64,000 nucleotides of DNA, taken from positions 9,230,790 through 9,294,789 of the forward strand of contig NC_060899.1 of the NCBI RefSeq assembly GCF_014805685.1, read 5' to 3'. Below are positions 12,721 to 25,063 of the stretch, one piece after another. A program made the position numbers and the translations under genes. A model generated the notes under the pieces. It worked only from the letters and a program-made list of their open reading frames with translations. It made no database searches and was not told the origin of the DNA. The stretch comes from Silurus meridionalis (taxonomy: Eukaryota; Chordata; Actinopteri; Siluriformes; Siluridae). Within the stretch, counting starts at the first letter, position 1. Each line of letters opens with the position of its first letter.

Positions 12721-13404
12721 TAAGTACGAATATAAAATATTGCTTAGTAGAGCCCTATTAAGGGAATTGTAAAGGTTTTAAATAATTTTGACACACTTTA
12801 CAACATTGAAAGGCTTACAATTCTTCAGCAAACTCTGTTACCACATGCAAATGGGAAGTAAAACAATACTTTGAAAGGTGACCCAAAACTATACCTAAAA
12901 TAAAAGTTTAAAACAGACAGAGAGATATTAGTGCCTCAGTGTGTTAAAAAAAAAGGGATCTTTTGAACAGCTTTGGCCTAACCACAATGAAGTGAACAGC
13001 AGGCGAGGCAGCAGGGCTACCTTTTAACAAACATCTTTGCCAGCTTTTAAGCACGGTTGCTTTAGGCTGCAGGGAAATGGTTCTCAAACAAATCCTGTGC
13101 TCAGGAGAGAAACTCAGTGCATGTAATTAACCAAATAACCTGCATTGGAAGCGGGGAGAGGAAGAGAGATAAAGGCTGCTGGCTTTTCTTTTGCTTATTT
13201 GATGAAAGGGCTAGTGGGCTGATACTGGGAGCTAGAAATGCATACATGACGATATATACACATACATATTAATACGTGTGTTCACTAAAATGGGACTGTA
13301 AATGGGCATAAAAACAATCAAGAAAGCATAATTAAGCTGGCTCAATAGATTGGTAATTACACTCACCTACTGTCTGTAGAGCCTCAGACTTATTAGGTAA
13401 TAAA
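12721..13404. other. Noncoding sequence
   Basis: No gene, RNA or clear repeat recognised. Confidence 0.45.
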
Positions 13405-13577
13405 CGTTCTTTCGGCTTCTCCCATTATGGGTCGCCACAGCGGATCCTCACGCATGTTTGATTTGACACATGTTTTTACGCTGGATGCCCTTCTTAATGC
13501 AACCCTCCCCAATTTATCCGGGCTTGGGACCAGCACTGAAAGTGGCTGGGGTTGGTTCCCTGACTGGGGAAAGGATA
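13405..13577 (-). mobile_element. SINE fragment lacking its tRNA head
   Basis: Matches the body and tail of the complete SINE at 45669-45905: GGCTTCTCCCAT and GTCGCCACAGCGGATCC, then TTACGCTGGATGCCCTTC and TCCGGGCTTGGGACC, ending at GGTTCCCTGACTGGGGAA. The tRNA-derived promoter part that should follow is absent, so this is a 5'-truncated copy. A 128-codon ORF starting at 13427 arises from it and is not a gene. Confidence 0.82.
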
Positions 13578-16076
13578 ATGAAATTACTTACCTATCACAC
13601 TATCTATTAATTGCACACATACCAGCTTTCTCAAACACTTCCATTACTGCACAAATTGCAACACTGAGTATTTGTAAAAAGATATTAAAATGGAAATGCT
13701 CTGTATCTTACTGTATATTGTGGCAGCTTGGCAACCTGCTCCAACCCTGCAACCTTTTCCTTAACTCTCCAGAATGTCACACTTTTACTGACAAGAAATC
13801 TGCTCAACCATAAACAATGAAATGTTTATTTTCCATCTGTCTGACACTGGACACTGCACAGTATGGTAAAAAAAAAAAAATGACAAAGCCCTCTCAGGTT
13901 TAAAAAAATAAAAAGCTAGATTTCCTGTTGCCTTATTGATTTTGTTGCTGCAGTTCATTCTTAGTCATTTCTATTTTCCAGACCGAATCAGCAACAAGGT
14001 TAATGGTGCATTCTGGAAAACCTGAAAAGGTCTGATATAAGCAGGCTGGAATCTCATATGAGTTGATGGATTCGTTTGAGCTTCAAATCAAGAAAAGAGA
14101 TTACCATCTGCAGAGTCCACACACATGCTCACATATACACACACAGACACCCAGAAATTGAAAGAAAAGAAATGAGAAGACGAAGATATGGGATTTTAAA
14201 GCAAAAACACATTTCCTGGTGATAAGAGCTGACAGCCCACAGGGGGTCTTCGGCTTTATGTGAAAGATTTCCCGTTGGAACTCGTTGGGGAAATGCAGTC
14301 GACTCCTTTGCGAATAGTGCCTGTGACAGGCAAAGCAGCTTCCACGCCTAGCAAAATGACAATTTAATTAAATGCTACAAAGCTTTCATAAGAAGAGCAC
14401 AAAGTGTGAGCACCCTCAAAGAGGCATGAGTTTAAGAAGCCGTGCACTCACATTAAACATAACAGGGCTACAGAGAAGGGTGCTTCTTGGGCTACAGATA
14501 AAGCTTAATTCTCAGTAAGATTCAGCATGATTTCAACAGAATTTCATAACTCAGTTTCAATTACTAATTTAGTTCAAAAGAACTGGCCAACTAATATTGT
14601 TAGATGAGAAGGCAAATCATATGCCTATGGTGAGACATTTGCATTTATTGTTATAATTTATTATTTAACAAGGAACAGAAAGAAAATGTAAACAATTGCT
14701 GCATCTAATTAGCAATTTGTACTGTAACAATGGAGTTTGTCAGTATTAGAATAAGTGCTTATATGATAGGCCTTTGTGATGCCTGTATACCATAAATCCA
14801 CTCCTAGTGACAGAGAGATGCTCCTTGTCCATGTTTAATTTTCATTTCCGCCCCTGTGACTTCTATGTGACATGTGACATGTACTTTTGTAGTTCTATTT
14901 TTTCTCTGTCACTGGCATGTCATTAATATATTACCCAATTGTAAACAATTGTTTTGTGTTTGTTTTTGATTAATGCCAGCACAGAATCACACAGTCAACT
15001 TAGGAAATCATGTGGTTTTTTTTTGTTGTTTAATACATATCAATAACAATAACAAAGTCATTGTTGTCACTAATATTAATGTGTAAACTTTAAAAACTTT
15101 AAAGTAGTACTGTACAGTAGTTTAGACAGTTAATGATAAAAAAAAAGTTTTTTTCAATTATAACACATACTATATACTATTCTTACCACCTCTAAACTTG
15201 TATGCACAAACTCCTAAGGAGTATTTGGTAGCACACGTCTGAGCTGATCAAAATTCTCCTGCAAGCTCGATCCTAGTTAAGGTTATTGTGACCAGTGATT
15301 GGAACAAGGCCCAAAGTGGGAACACACCCAGAATGAGACATTGGTCCACTGTAGATGCACGCTAGGTAATATTCTTTAATTTATAAATTATCATGGCGAT
15401 GCTAAATATCTGTCCTGGGAGGGGGCTGAATGTGTGTAGGCAACATTTAAAAAGGATAATCCTTGGTCAGAAAATAAAACCATAAGCAGGTTCAAAATTA
15501 ACAAAACATGAAAGAAAAAAGCAAGGCTTGTACAAATGCAAGTTAAGACTTGACAAAAAAAAAGCCCTACAGATATAAACTAATTAAAGGCTTAATGCAG
15601 AACAGATGGATACAATCTGGTAACACATTAACAACAGGACAGGGTTGGAGATGGAGATCTATAACCGAAACAAAAGCACTCGGCAAAACATAAAGCACAT
15701 GGAGAAGCACATGGCGTAAAAAGATTAAAGAAAAACAGCATGGGCCAGACCGGGAAACTCACCACGTATTGAGAAGGACAATTTGTGACTATTTATCATT
15801 TACTCTACATTTTGGGACATGGAAAATATATTGAAATTAATATACTGATGATTGGGAATGTAATTTATGTTTTAAAAAAAGTTAGTTTGCATACTGACAG
15901 TGCTGTCATAGCTCATATTTTAGCTGCCAAAAGCTAGGTAAATATCACTGTGTCTGATTTAATAGCAGTATCTGTGCATATAATACAATGCATATAATAC
16001 ATAACATACAAGTCACATAGTTTTAGCTAGCTAGTTAAATTGGTCAAACTATTTTGACCAATTTTGACCTTCTATC
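13578..16076. other. Noncoding sequence with one repeat and a possible conserved element
   Basis: No supported gene. The segment 15245-15370 resembles the repeat at 12430-12720 (AGCTCGATCCTAGTTAAGG, GGAACACACCCAGAATG). The segment 14215-14480 is repeat-free and of balanced composition, with TTTAATTAAATGCTACAAAG, so it is a weak candidate for a conserved regulatory element. Confidence 0.45.
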
Positions 16077-16800
16077 TTGCTCCTTTTGAGATTCCGGCAA
16101 TCCACTCCCCACAGTCACAGTCACGCTGTGACATATACGTCCACAGAACTGCCACGTTGTCTGCTAGAAGGGTCTAGAAGGGTCTCTCTGCGTATAAGCA
16201 AACCCTCAGCAGGTGGATTGTGGATGCTATCCACTCCTCTTATGAGTCCTCTTGTCTCCCTATTCCTTTCAGGGGCAGAGCTTACTCAACCCAAATTGAA
16301 GCGGCCTCTAAAGCCTTTTTGTCTGGAGTGTCTTTCCAAGACAGTTGCAATGCAGCAGGCTAGTCTACCCCACTGACCTTTGTCAGGTTCTATAGTCTTG
16401 ACATTAGTGCCACTCCTGGCCCCTCTGTCCTTTGAACTAGCTGTGCTTATCCACACTAGAAAGGGATTGGTCAGTCTGGCGGTATTGTACACTTGTTCCC
16501 GAAGCGTTGTTGATGCAGCTCGATTCTCTGAGTTAATTATGTAACCCTGGTTCTCAGAGGGAACAAAACGCTACGTCTCGGTGGCACACTTACTGCGTCC
16601 CTGCAAGCACTACCTTCATTTTTTAAGTTAGCGCCGTCTCTACAGCATGTGCTTTTATAGCTTCCTGGTTGTGACATCACCACGACGTCATGCTTTTCCG
16701 TGGTTCAGAGCGTGGTCACACAGAAGTGTTCAAAAACCATTGCTGACGCAGCATCTCATTCACTTGAGGAACCAGGGTTGCATATGTAACCCAGAGACGT
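16077..16800 (-). mobile_element. Unclassified repeat family A, copy 1 (possibly DIRS-like)
   Basis: On the minus strand it aligns by eye with the copy at 39165-40385. Shared landmarks, in this copy's minus-strand form, are TGATGTCACAACCAGGAAGC, then TGCAGGGACGCAG, TTCCCTCTGAGAACCAGGG, CTAGTGTGGATAAGCACAGC, TAGAACCTGACAAAGG, and CTTGGA with GGCTTTAGAG. At 16541-16790 the outer parts form an inverted arrangement (GTAACCCTGGTTCTC against GAGGAACCAGGGTTGC). No complete transposase or polymerase is seen. It resembles termini of fish DIRS-type elements, but a DNA transposon with long inverted ends is equally possible. Confidence 0.6.
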
Positions 16801-17192
16801 TTCTGTCAGGCTTGCATATGCATATAAATTCACCCCAGAACAGATATCCCTAATACAATAATGCCTGTTAATTGCTATTACTGTATTGTCAGGGAGACTC
16901 ACAGGATCTCATGAATGTTTTATCTAGTAATTATATATTATATTATATATTATATATATTTTTACCATAAATAAAAAATCAACTTCATTTATCACATAAA
17001 TTATAGTTTTAAGTGTTGTGTACTATCTCACATTGCATTCTCCAGACTTCACAACTGTTTGTTTGTGCTTCTGTCTCAATGCAGATCTGCAGTGCACAAA
17101 TAAACAGCATAAACAGCCTCAAACTTTTCCTTGCCACAGTGCTGACACAGTGCATGTTTGTATGTATGTGTGAGAAAGTGAGCATGCCTCAC

Positions 17193-17417
17193 CCTGTTCG
17201 GAATCGTACTCCTCCACAGTGGAGACAAAGTGTGGTCTAGAATAGAAGTTGTGAGGGCCGGGTTGCTGCAGGCCACCTAGGCTGTAGAAGGCACGCTCTG
17301 TAGCGGCGCAGCTGGAGAAGGCTCTGCGGCTTGGGATGCATGGGTAGCGTGTCCAGCTCTTCATCTCCAGATCAAAGGCCTCAAAAGCTGTTACCGGCAT
17401 CTTGCCCTGACGTCCAC
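17193..17417 (-). CDS. klhdc8b: Internal exon of a kelch-repeat gene, KLHDC8B-like
   Basis: 225 bp exon encoding 75 codons of a kelch beta-propeller protein. It reads GRQGKMPVTAFEAFDLE, then SWTRYPCIPSRRAFSS and FYSLGGLQQPGPHNFYSRPH, then STVEEYDSEQG. The double Gly in SLGG and the later Trp/Tyr are typical kelch blade residues. The GLQQPGPHNFYSRPH segment points to KLHDC8B rather than KLHDC8A. The exon is bounded on the minus strand by acceptor CAG (17418-17420) and donor GTGAGG beginning at 17192. The first codon is completed by the single G carried over from the upstream exon at 24854-25018, and one G is left over at the end, so phases agree. Kelch proteins are usually protein-binding scaffolds; no function is visible in this exon. 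The following exon was not found below 17190. Confidence 0.93.
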
Positions 17418-19385
17418 CTGATGTTCAGATGAGAAAGAGATTAAACAGATTAAGAGACTGAGGCTACACAACAAATAAATATAGCTGTATTGATGTGTCC
17501 GGTGTGTGTCGGTGTCGATGTGAAGTTGATAGGGCTCAGATCTCCAACTTGGCTGTGTCTGCTTAAGATGTCAGAGCTCAGCAAGGCCTCCTTTTTTATT
17601 TTAATGTCTAAAGTGCCTGTCGTCACAGTTGAAAAAAAAAATTCCTGACAAATTTTGTCCTGCAGCCAAGTGAACTGAGATCCGCTTTTTTTAAAGCAAA
17701 AAATGTGGTACAAAAATAGAGAAAAGCTTTTTTAAATAACCAACTGCATCATATTTGTGGAGAGAGTTGCAGGATGAATGCTATTCCATGTTATGTGGTC
17801 TTTTGTTAAACTGACCTGACCACTGTGCCTATTGGTATATACCCATAGGGAAAGTTTATTCTGGTTTTAACTTTTGCATTCTCAGTACAATTAATTATTA
17901 ATACAGATATTTAATGCTATGACTACAATAAAATTGAACATTAAACTTAAAACATGTTTTATATATTAATGACAAAATAAAGATATGGGGATTGTCATGG
18001 GGACCAGCCAAAGGTGGAGAGACCCACCACCCCCTATCCACCTTAACCCTCAACTATTTATAACAACCTTCTGTTTTCCCTTATTCTCTTTCTCCTTTGG
18101 TCACTTGTACTAAGTCTTTCTTGCCTATGTGTCTGATCCCCATCCATCTCTGGAACTTATCAGACTGCATTAGGGCAAAGATCTTATGAGCAACAGGAAA
18201 CACACAAACAAACAAAAATAATTGGTTAATTAGCTTGAACTGACAGTGCTTATATAAATATGATCTTACATATAATTGAAGTGAATGTGTTCAAGAAAAT
18301 GAAAACAACCAATATCGAAAAGGGTTTATGAAAAAGTGTAACAGGCGCATATGTTTATGTGCATCTGGTGTTGGCCCAGATTTGAGTCTCCTAGCTCAAA
18401 GGACAGACGGCTTGTGTTCTGTGAGCCATATGCACACTTGCTAAAGCATGGACACACACTCTCACCAGGCTGTCACACTTACAAAAACACATCACAAAGA
18501 AAACAATGTAGTGTTCTATTAGAGCAATGTGAGTATTTATTTATGACAATACGTAATTGTCAATTACTACTTATTATACTACTAAGTTGTTATGACTGTT
18601 ACTATAGTTTAAAATATAATTAATATTAATAATAGAAAACTGACCTGCAATTTTAATCAAAAAGGGAAACATTTTGAAAAATATTGAAAAACATTTATTT
18701 TAACAAGTATTACCATAACAAGCCACTCGAGTAGGACATGGTTAATCATGTAATTGAAAAAAAGAAACAAAAGAAAAAACTGTACAGAGTATAGTATGTG
18801 TTTCTGTGCATGGTAATGGTGTAGATCATTAGCTAATGATGTTTATAGGCCAAATGTTTGTTGCTTTGTTGAAAAACAAAGAGAGAAACAGATGATAATG
18901 AATTCAGCCAGAATGTTATATAATAAAATTATAATCTCCAAATCTTCATACATGTTAGCATGCTATTCAATCATAGTACAAGCAATACAAAATAGTGAAT
19001 TTAAAAAACATAAATACTAATAATATAATAATATTAATCATAAAATTAACTAAAATGCTATAATGCTGGAAAGGTGCGCGCATAAAATAATTCGCTCTAA
19101 TAATAATAATAAAGCGCACTTATAATAACTGTGATTGAAAATTCACAGTTGTAAAACAAGGTCATTGACACAGTTCCTCAGCAGACAGCACACTGGCCTC
19201 CCACACCTGGGATCCTATTTTAGGAGGCAACTTTTGTATGCCAGCATGAATGGAGAAAGGATGTGGACAGGCCAAGATTGGGCAATCTGTTATTGAGCTC
19301 TTACATCAGTACACAGACAGACCTGTGGGGTCATGACTTAAATCATATTGCCATAAACAGTGTGTGGTTCTATCCAGATTCTCTC

Positions 19386-19557
<172 letters not shown>

Positions 19558-20124
19558 AGAGATGAGTCTGGATATAGCCTTAATATATAATGGAATAGAA
19601 CCATTATTTTTGCTGCCTGCATATAAATTTTGTCCTTTTAAAGAATAACAATGAAAAACATGAGAGAGAGAGAGAAAATTAAGAGTAAGAGGGGAGAAAC
19701 AATGTTCATGCATATGTAATTACATGCTGGACAAAATTTTGTATGAATAATTCTGTGTATAATTTGTGCATAATCAGTGAGACAAACGCTGGTAAAGACT
19801 CAGGTTGCCACAAAATAAACAATAATACAGCTCCTTTTGCACTTCCTGTCACACTTGTGTTTCAATTCTGCCTCTCAGCATCCCCATCTGTGACAAGCTG
19901 AGGTCTGGGGTGAGCCCTGAACATATCACTTAATAGCAGATTAAAACCATTGTCTCAGGGGCAAAGTGCTTCTAAGTTTGATGAAAGAACTCAGAAATCA
20001 GTGCAGATTGTGTGTATATGTAATTTTGTCAGCAAGGTCAGTTCTATTTGATCTCTACAACATGATCATGTGAAGTGCAGTCCCACCCACTTACAACTTC
20101 ATATAACTAACTAGACTATCCCCA

Positions 20125-20132
<8 letters not shown>

Positions 20133-20181
<49 letters not shown>
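20133..20181. repeat. (CA)n microsatellite
   Basis: Pure CA run preceded by CTCTCTCT, about 45 bp upstream of the LTR element. Confidence 0.98.
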
Positions 20182-20184
<3 letters not shown>

Positions 20185-20228
20185 AAAATCGACTTATGCA
20201 GAAATACAATTCATAAGAGCTGTATGGG

Positions 20229-20633
20229 TGTCAGGGATTCACCTGCCACGCCCCCCTCGGCAGCTGTCATGCTGCCGCTATCTCTGCTGCTCCTGGCTTT
20301 AACTAGAGACACCTGTCACTCGTTAGCTATGCACCTATATAAACCCACATTTCCGAGTCACAGGCTGTCGGTTTTAGAAGGTCAAGCTACAGATCTCATG
20401 GATCCTCGACCGCCAGCATTCCCCGCTGGTTTATGCCCTGAATACAGCTCCGTGTTTATCTTCGTCCCGTGGATCATCTCTGTTCCATAGATTATACTCC
20501 TTCCAAAGATCATTTCCGTCTTCTGGACTCACTCTGCTTCAAGGATTGTAACTCTATCTGACTCTGGTGTTTTGTTCAACATTAAACATGATAGAGTTAC
20601 TCCCGTTGTCTCTGCTTGGTCTGCGTCCTGACA
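20229..20633 (+). repeat. 5' LTR
   Basis: Carries a TATA-like box TATATAAA at 20336-20343, about 107 bases from the LTR start, which would drive transcription of the element. It is bounded by TG and CA. Its partner at 21789-22193 has the same length. Confidence 0.93.
20336..20343 (+). promoter_or_regulatory. TATA box of the 5' LTR
   Basis: TATATAAA is preserved at the same offset in the 3' LTR (21895-21902), which supports a real promoter signal rather than chance. Confidence 0.6.
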
Positions 20634-20716
20634 GAAGAACCGACCTAAACTGAAACAGAAACCGAAACGGAAGGTTTGAGGTTCCGCCTTGTTTATCCGG
20701 CAATGCGGCCGAATAG

Positions 20717-21376
20717 AGTGGCTTCCTGGTAAACACCTGCAAATATATCGGGACACAGTCATCCCAATTCCCCACCGAGCGGGCCAAGTTCGCCTTTTTT
20801 ATTTCCCTCCTGTCTGGAGATGCTCTCTCTCGAGCAAGTAAGCTGTGGAGCGCTAAAGGAGGCAATTTTGGCACATACGGCAATTTCATCAGGCTTTTCA
20901 TGGGGATGTTCGGGATGACAATGGCGGATCTCCACTTCTGCCCCTTCGTTTCCGCAGAGCGCGCCGCTCCGTTCCAGAGTTCCGCAGAGCGCGCCGCTTT
21001 GTTGCAGACTTCCTCCGAGCACGCCGCTCCATTTCAGAGTTCCTCCGAGTGCCGCTCCGTTCCAGAGTTCTGCCAAGCGCTCCGCTTCATCGTTCCAGCG
21101 AGCGCTCCGCTCCAGGGCCAAGAAGAGGACGTCGTACCAACACCCGGCCGCGAAAGTGACGTCGTACCGGCGCCCAGCCACGAAAAGGACGTTGCACCGT
21201 CGCCTGCCCGCCAAGGGGACGTAGTACCGCCGCCCGGCCGCCAAGGGGATGTTGTACCGCAGCCCGGCCGCCAAGGGGACATCGTACCAATGCCCGGCCG
21301 CAAAAGGGACGGCGTTCCCCTGCCCGGCCGCAAAAGGGACGTCGTACTGCCGCCCGGCCGCGAAAGGGACCTCTGA
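20717..21376 (+). pseudogene. Gag capsid fragment fused in frame to a 10-residue repeat array
   Basis: Open frame between stops at 20714-20716 and 21374-21376. The first part (IGTQSSQFPTERAKFAFFIS, then LLSGDALSRASKLW) matches the capsid region of Ty3/Gypsy Gag of the Sushi-like type. The frame then runs through a serine/alanine-rich part with about 36 bp periodicity (20955-21060). It ends in roughly eight units of the type GRQGDVVPPP. The Gag N-terminus and the zinc knuckle are missing. The first ATG in frame is at 20900. It could be a leftover reading frame kept open by the repeat's length being a multiple of three, so translation is not shown. Confidence 0.7.
21128..21367. repeat. 30 bp tandem repeat array, eight units
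   Basis: Units start every 30 bases at 21128, 21158, 21188 and so on, each beginning GA(C/T)(G/A) and containing GCCCGGCCGC or close variants. The period is a multiple of three, so ORFs stay open in several frames on both strands (minus-strand ORFs at 20759-21621 are shadows). It is GC-rich and CpG-rich in an AT-rich neighbourhood. Confidence 0.95.
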
Positions 21377-21788
21377 CGGTGATGTCTCGCCTCCAGGTCC
21401 CTCTTACGGTGACGTCTCCCCTCCAGGTCCCTCTGCGGGCAACATCTCGTCTCCAAGCACCCCTGAAGACGACGCCTGGTCGTTGCACGGCCTCTGAACC
21501 CCACCATGGGCGTCGCACGGCCACTGAACTGTGCCGTAGGCGTCGCTCGGCCTCTAAACTCCGCCCTGTTCCGGACCCGTGCTGAGGGCATCGCTCCATT
21601 CCAAATCTCCATAGTGGCCATCGCTCTGTTCCAGATCCACCTCAGATCTCCGCGGGGGACGCCGCTACGCCTTGGGTCCTTCCTTCGACCCTGGACGGTT
21701 GGCGGGGCCCTCCTCGGAGTGCCCTGGCCCGCCTGGTGTGAGTGGTTTTGGGGCGTCAGGTGCCACCCCTGGAGGGGGGGGGGGGTAA

Positions 21789-22193
21789 TGTCAGGGATCC
21801 ACCTGCCACGCCCCCTCGCCGGCTGTCATGCTGCCGCTATCTCTGCTGCTCCCGGCTTTAACTACAGACACCTGTCACTCGTTAGCTATGCACCTATATA
21901 AACTCACGTTCCCAAATCACAGGCTTTCGGTTCTAGAAGGTCAAGCTACAGATCTCGTGGATTCCCGACCGCCAGCATTCCCCGCTGGTCCATGCCCGGA
22001 TTACCGCTCCGTGGATCATCTCCGTCACGTGGATCATCTCCGTTCAGTGGATTATACTCCTTCCGAGGATCATACCCGTCTTCCGGACTCACTCCGCTTC
22101 ATGGTTCGTAACTCTATCTGACTCTGGTGTTTCGTTTAACATTGAACATGATACAGTTACTCAAGTCGTCTCCGCGTGGTCTGCGTCCTGACA
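21789..22193 (+). repeat. 3' LTR
   Basis: Direct repeat of the 5' LTR, starting TGTCAGGGAT after the polypurine tract and ending GTCCTGACA next to ATGGG. Differences include a duplicated GTGGATCATCTCCGT-like segment near 22010-22045. Confidence 0.93.
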
Positions 22194-24853
22194 ATGGGGC
22201 TAGAAGTTTGTAAAAAAAAATTTTTTTTGTCTTGGAAAACCAATTACCGTTTAATCTAATAGACTTCTAATAGACTTGTACGATTGCATTTGCCTCAATC
22301 AAATCTTAAATCACTTCTTGCCTTTGGAACAGTATTATTATCAGTCCAGCACTGGCATCTCAGTATCAGTGTGTACCTTCAATTTCTTTTCCCACTGAGC
22401 CACTTGAAAATTCCCTCCAGTTGGTTTCGTAACATGAAATATATTGTGTAACAGCATTTCAATGTACAAAATAAAAGAAGTTATTTATCTGTTAAAAAAT
22501 GAGCTAGCTTTGAATTTTAGTTACATGAGATCAGTTACATTCTTGAATAGAGCTGGATATTTGATTTGATTAAATTATCTTAATGTGTATGTGTCAATCT
22601 GATCCTTCTACAACACATCATTTCACATCATGTTCTTCACCACAACCTTGTGAGCAAAAAGAAAGTGCAAACTGCCTAAAATGCTTTTGAGAAGTACTCC
22701 AAAAGTACAACGTTTAAAAAAAACTGTCTAATTAAGGATGACAGTCTTCTATGAACGATGACAGGATAAATGGACTAATGATTTAGTTGTGTCATTTCCT
22801 TTTGCAAATAGAGACACAAGGACTAATAGATTTAATTACATGCTAGCAAACTGTGACAAAATAGCTCGCAAGCCATTACAGGTTGATCCACTGTCTCACA
22901 ACCAGCAGGGGAATAAAATATATCGAGTTCATACCGACTTTTTTCCTGCAGAAATAGATGCTGCAGAAAATAATGTTTTTACATGTTATTGCAATAGCTC
23001 GAGCATTATCACCTCAGAGACCTCATTGATTCACTGTTTTTTCACTGCGGAGGATTACAAAATTATATTTCACTTTCTATTTTTTTTTACTGAGATTACC
23101 ACTGTGCCCTTGATTTTGTAGCTACTGTAGCTTGTTAAGTAAAAATAATGCCATGGGGCAGGCTGTAATAGCAGAATCAGGGTGAGGGGGTGTGATGGCA
23201 CCTTGAAGATTGTTTTCCAATAGCAGCATGTTCTCGACCACAGCAATTTACCAATACTTACAATGTATTTTAAAAGACTATATTTTGTACATTGTATTCA
23301 TTTATAGTCCAGTTGATGATCTGACATTTTTATGAACCAAGCTGTCATTTTAACCATCAGTCAATCTCAAGCCTCTGTTTTCTTTAGTTTTTTTTAGTAA
23401 AGTAAATCTAAAGGCATATTGTCAAGTATATGAGACATCCAAAAAACATATCCAAAAAAAAAAACAATACATTTTTATATCTAATTGTTACAAATAACTG
23501 ACACTGATGACACCTTCTAAGCATGTTACACAAAATAAAATGTAAAAAAAAACTTCACTATCCACAGTTTTACACATTTTATCAATTTATCCATTTGTTA
23601 ATCTGTTTGTATGCCACATACATTATTACTATCCAAACAATTATATATTAGAATGAGCACAATAATACATACCTTGTACCATAAACAACTGTCAGAACTG
23701 TGCTGTGAAAATTAATCACTAAAAACTCAACACGTCGGAAAGTTATATAAATGTGATATTTGTAACCCAAAATGTATGGCAGATTACCCATTAACTCAGG
23801 TGAACAGTGTAAATATTTTTTTCCAGGACCATGTACAAATCACATTCTCTCATTCTAGTTATGAGAAATGCAAAGTGCTGCCCCTCTTGTGAAAAGCATA
23901 TTTCAGATCCTGTCTCCAAGGAATTGTGCAGATAATCAGCCTTGGCACAATTACCAGGTGTTATTACCCTGTCTGCTGTACTGCATGAATATTGTGACAC
24001 TATGGAAATCAGACACAATGTAATTACTGACTATTCCACCCCATTTCATAGTATATATTATATACATGTGTAGATGTAAACAGAGACACTTTGCAAGGAA
24101 TGTAATCAAATGATGGATTGTTCAGAGACTGTGTAGGTAGATCACACTCTTACATCCTCTCCATGCTAATTCATAGTGACAAGCTTTTTGTGCAGCTTGT
24201 TTGTTTGATGGCTGGTCAGTAAGGTCTCTCCTTAAAAACCTTGGTGGCTGAGAGAAATATGCAGGTGCTTGAGGGGGGTGGTGGTTTATGATGTCAGTAT
24301 CTTATTTGCAGGTCCAAGAGTTGCACAATGGAACAGTGAAAGCAAAATCTTAATGTACAGATTCCTAAAGTGAGACATTGTTATATGACAGTCTATAGTC
24401 TACTTTCATAGATTATAAACCTATATCAAATATAGCAAATACACTGGAATACTTTAACACCCTTTAAAAAAACTCAATACACGTAATGTTTAAGAGAAAA
24501 AAAAAAGTCTATGCAATGTAGGTAAACAGAATTTTGATGCATTATACATGCTTTAAAATATTTTGCATCCAAATATTCATTTCTTCAGCAACCACATCGC
24601 TTGCAGTAATACACCTTGGATGAGAGGTTAGTCCATCACACTGCATTAAGCACACACGCATTTAGAACTGTGGACAATTAAGCATGGTCCTTCCACCAGC
24701 ATGTTGCTGGGAGGTGAAAGAAATGGAAACAAAGAGAAAAAGGGCAAAACTTTACATAGATGGTTACCTGAGCATAGCTTCAGAGGCTCTTGTTTCATGA
24801 CAATAAAATCTGACAGTTTCTTGACTCTCTCTGTAGAGAATGTGTGGGCTTAC

Positions 24854-25018
24854 CGAGAACATAGAGCTTGTTGCCACTCAGGAAAGAGAAGGCTCCATAG
24901 CGGGGAGTGGGCATAGAGGTCAGGGACAACCACTGATCCTTAACTGGCTCATAGACTCTCACCAGTGCCTGAGGACTGGTGTCAGAACCCATACCCCCCA
25001 GTGCATACACCTTTCCAT
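24854..25018 (-). CDS. klhdc8b: Internal exon of a kelch-repeat gene, KLHDC8B-like
   Basis: 165 bp exon encoding one kelch blade and the start of the next: GKVYALGGMGSDTSPQALVR, then VYEPVKDQWLSLTSMPTPRY, then GAFSFLSGNKLYVLG. It has the kelch signature GG followed by spaced Tyr and Trp. The wording YALGGMG.DT.PQA and MPTPRYGA fits KLHDC8B. On the minus strand it follows a CTCAG acceptor (25019-25023) after a GA-rich tract read as a CT polypyrimidine run. It ends at G24854 before the donor GTAAGC. The split Gly codon joins exactly to the exon at 17193-17417, giving the expected YVLGGRQGK junction. Upstream exons coding for the N-terminal blades were not found up to 64000. Confidence 0.93.
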
Positions 25019-25023
25019 CTGAG

Positions 25024-25029
<6 letters not shown>

Positions 25030-25061
<32 letters not shown>
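25030..25061. repeat. (GA)n microsatellite at an intron end
   Basis: On the minus strand this is a CT run immediately upstream of the KLHDC8B exon acceptor and probably serves as its polypyrimidine tract. Confidence 0.9.

Positions 25062-25063
<2 letters not shown>

Larger units (their letters stand above)
20229..22193 (+). mobile_element. Non-autonomous Ty3/Gypsy LTR retrotransposon with intact LTRs and target-site duplication
   Basis: Two direct 405 bp LTRs (20229-20633 and 21789-22193) start TGTCAGGGAT and end GTCCTGACA, so each shows TG...CA termini. The whole element is flanked by ATGGG at 20224-20228 and 22194-22198, a 5 bp target-site duplication. A G-rich polypurine tract (21771-21785) lies directly before the 3' LTR. 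The 1.15 kb interior holds only a Gag remnant and GC-rich tandem repeats, with no protease, reverse transcriptase or integrase. It must have been moved by another element's enzymes. The LTRs have diverged by many substitutions, so it is not very recent. It lies antisense within a KLHDC8B intron. Confidence 0.93.

Noticed and set aside
13427..13813. 128-codon ORF
   Set aside because: Its first 50 codons are a SINE fragment and the rest is AT-rich sequence.
20554..21621. Large minus-strand ORFs of 115-195 codons, Arg/Gly-rich
   Set aside because: They overlap each other and the plus-strand Gag-like frame, and follow the 30 bp periodicity of a GC-rich array. The plus frame has the recognisable capsid motif.
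22789..23121. 110-codon ORF, plus strand
   Set aside because: No domain, AT-rich hydrophobic end, no splice or promoter context, inside a KLHDC8B intron.
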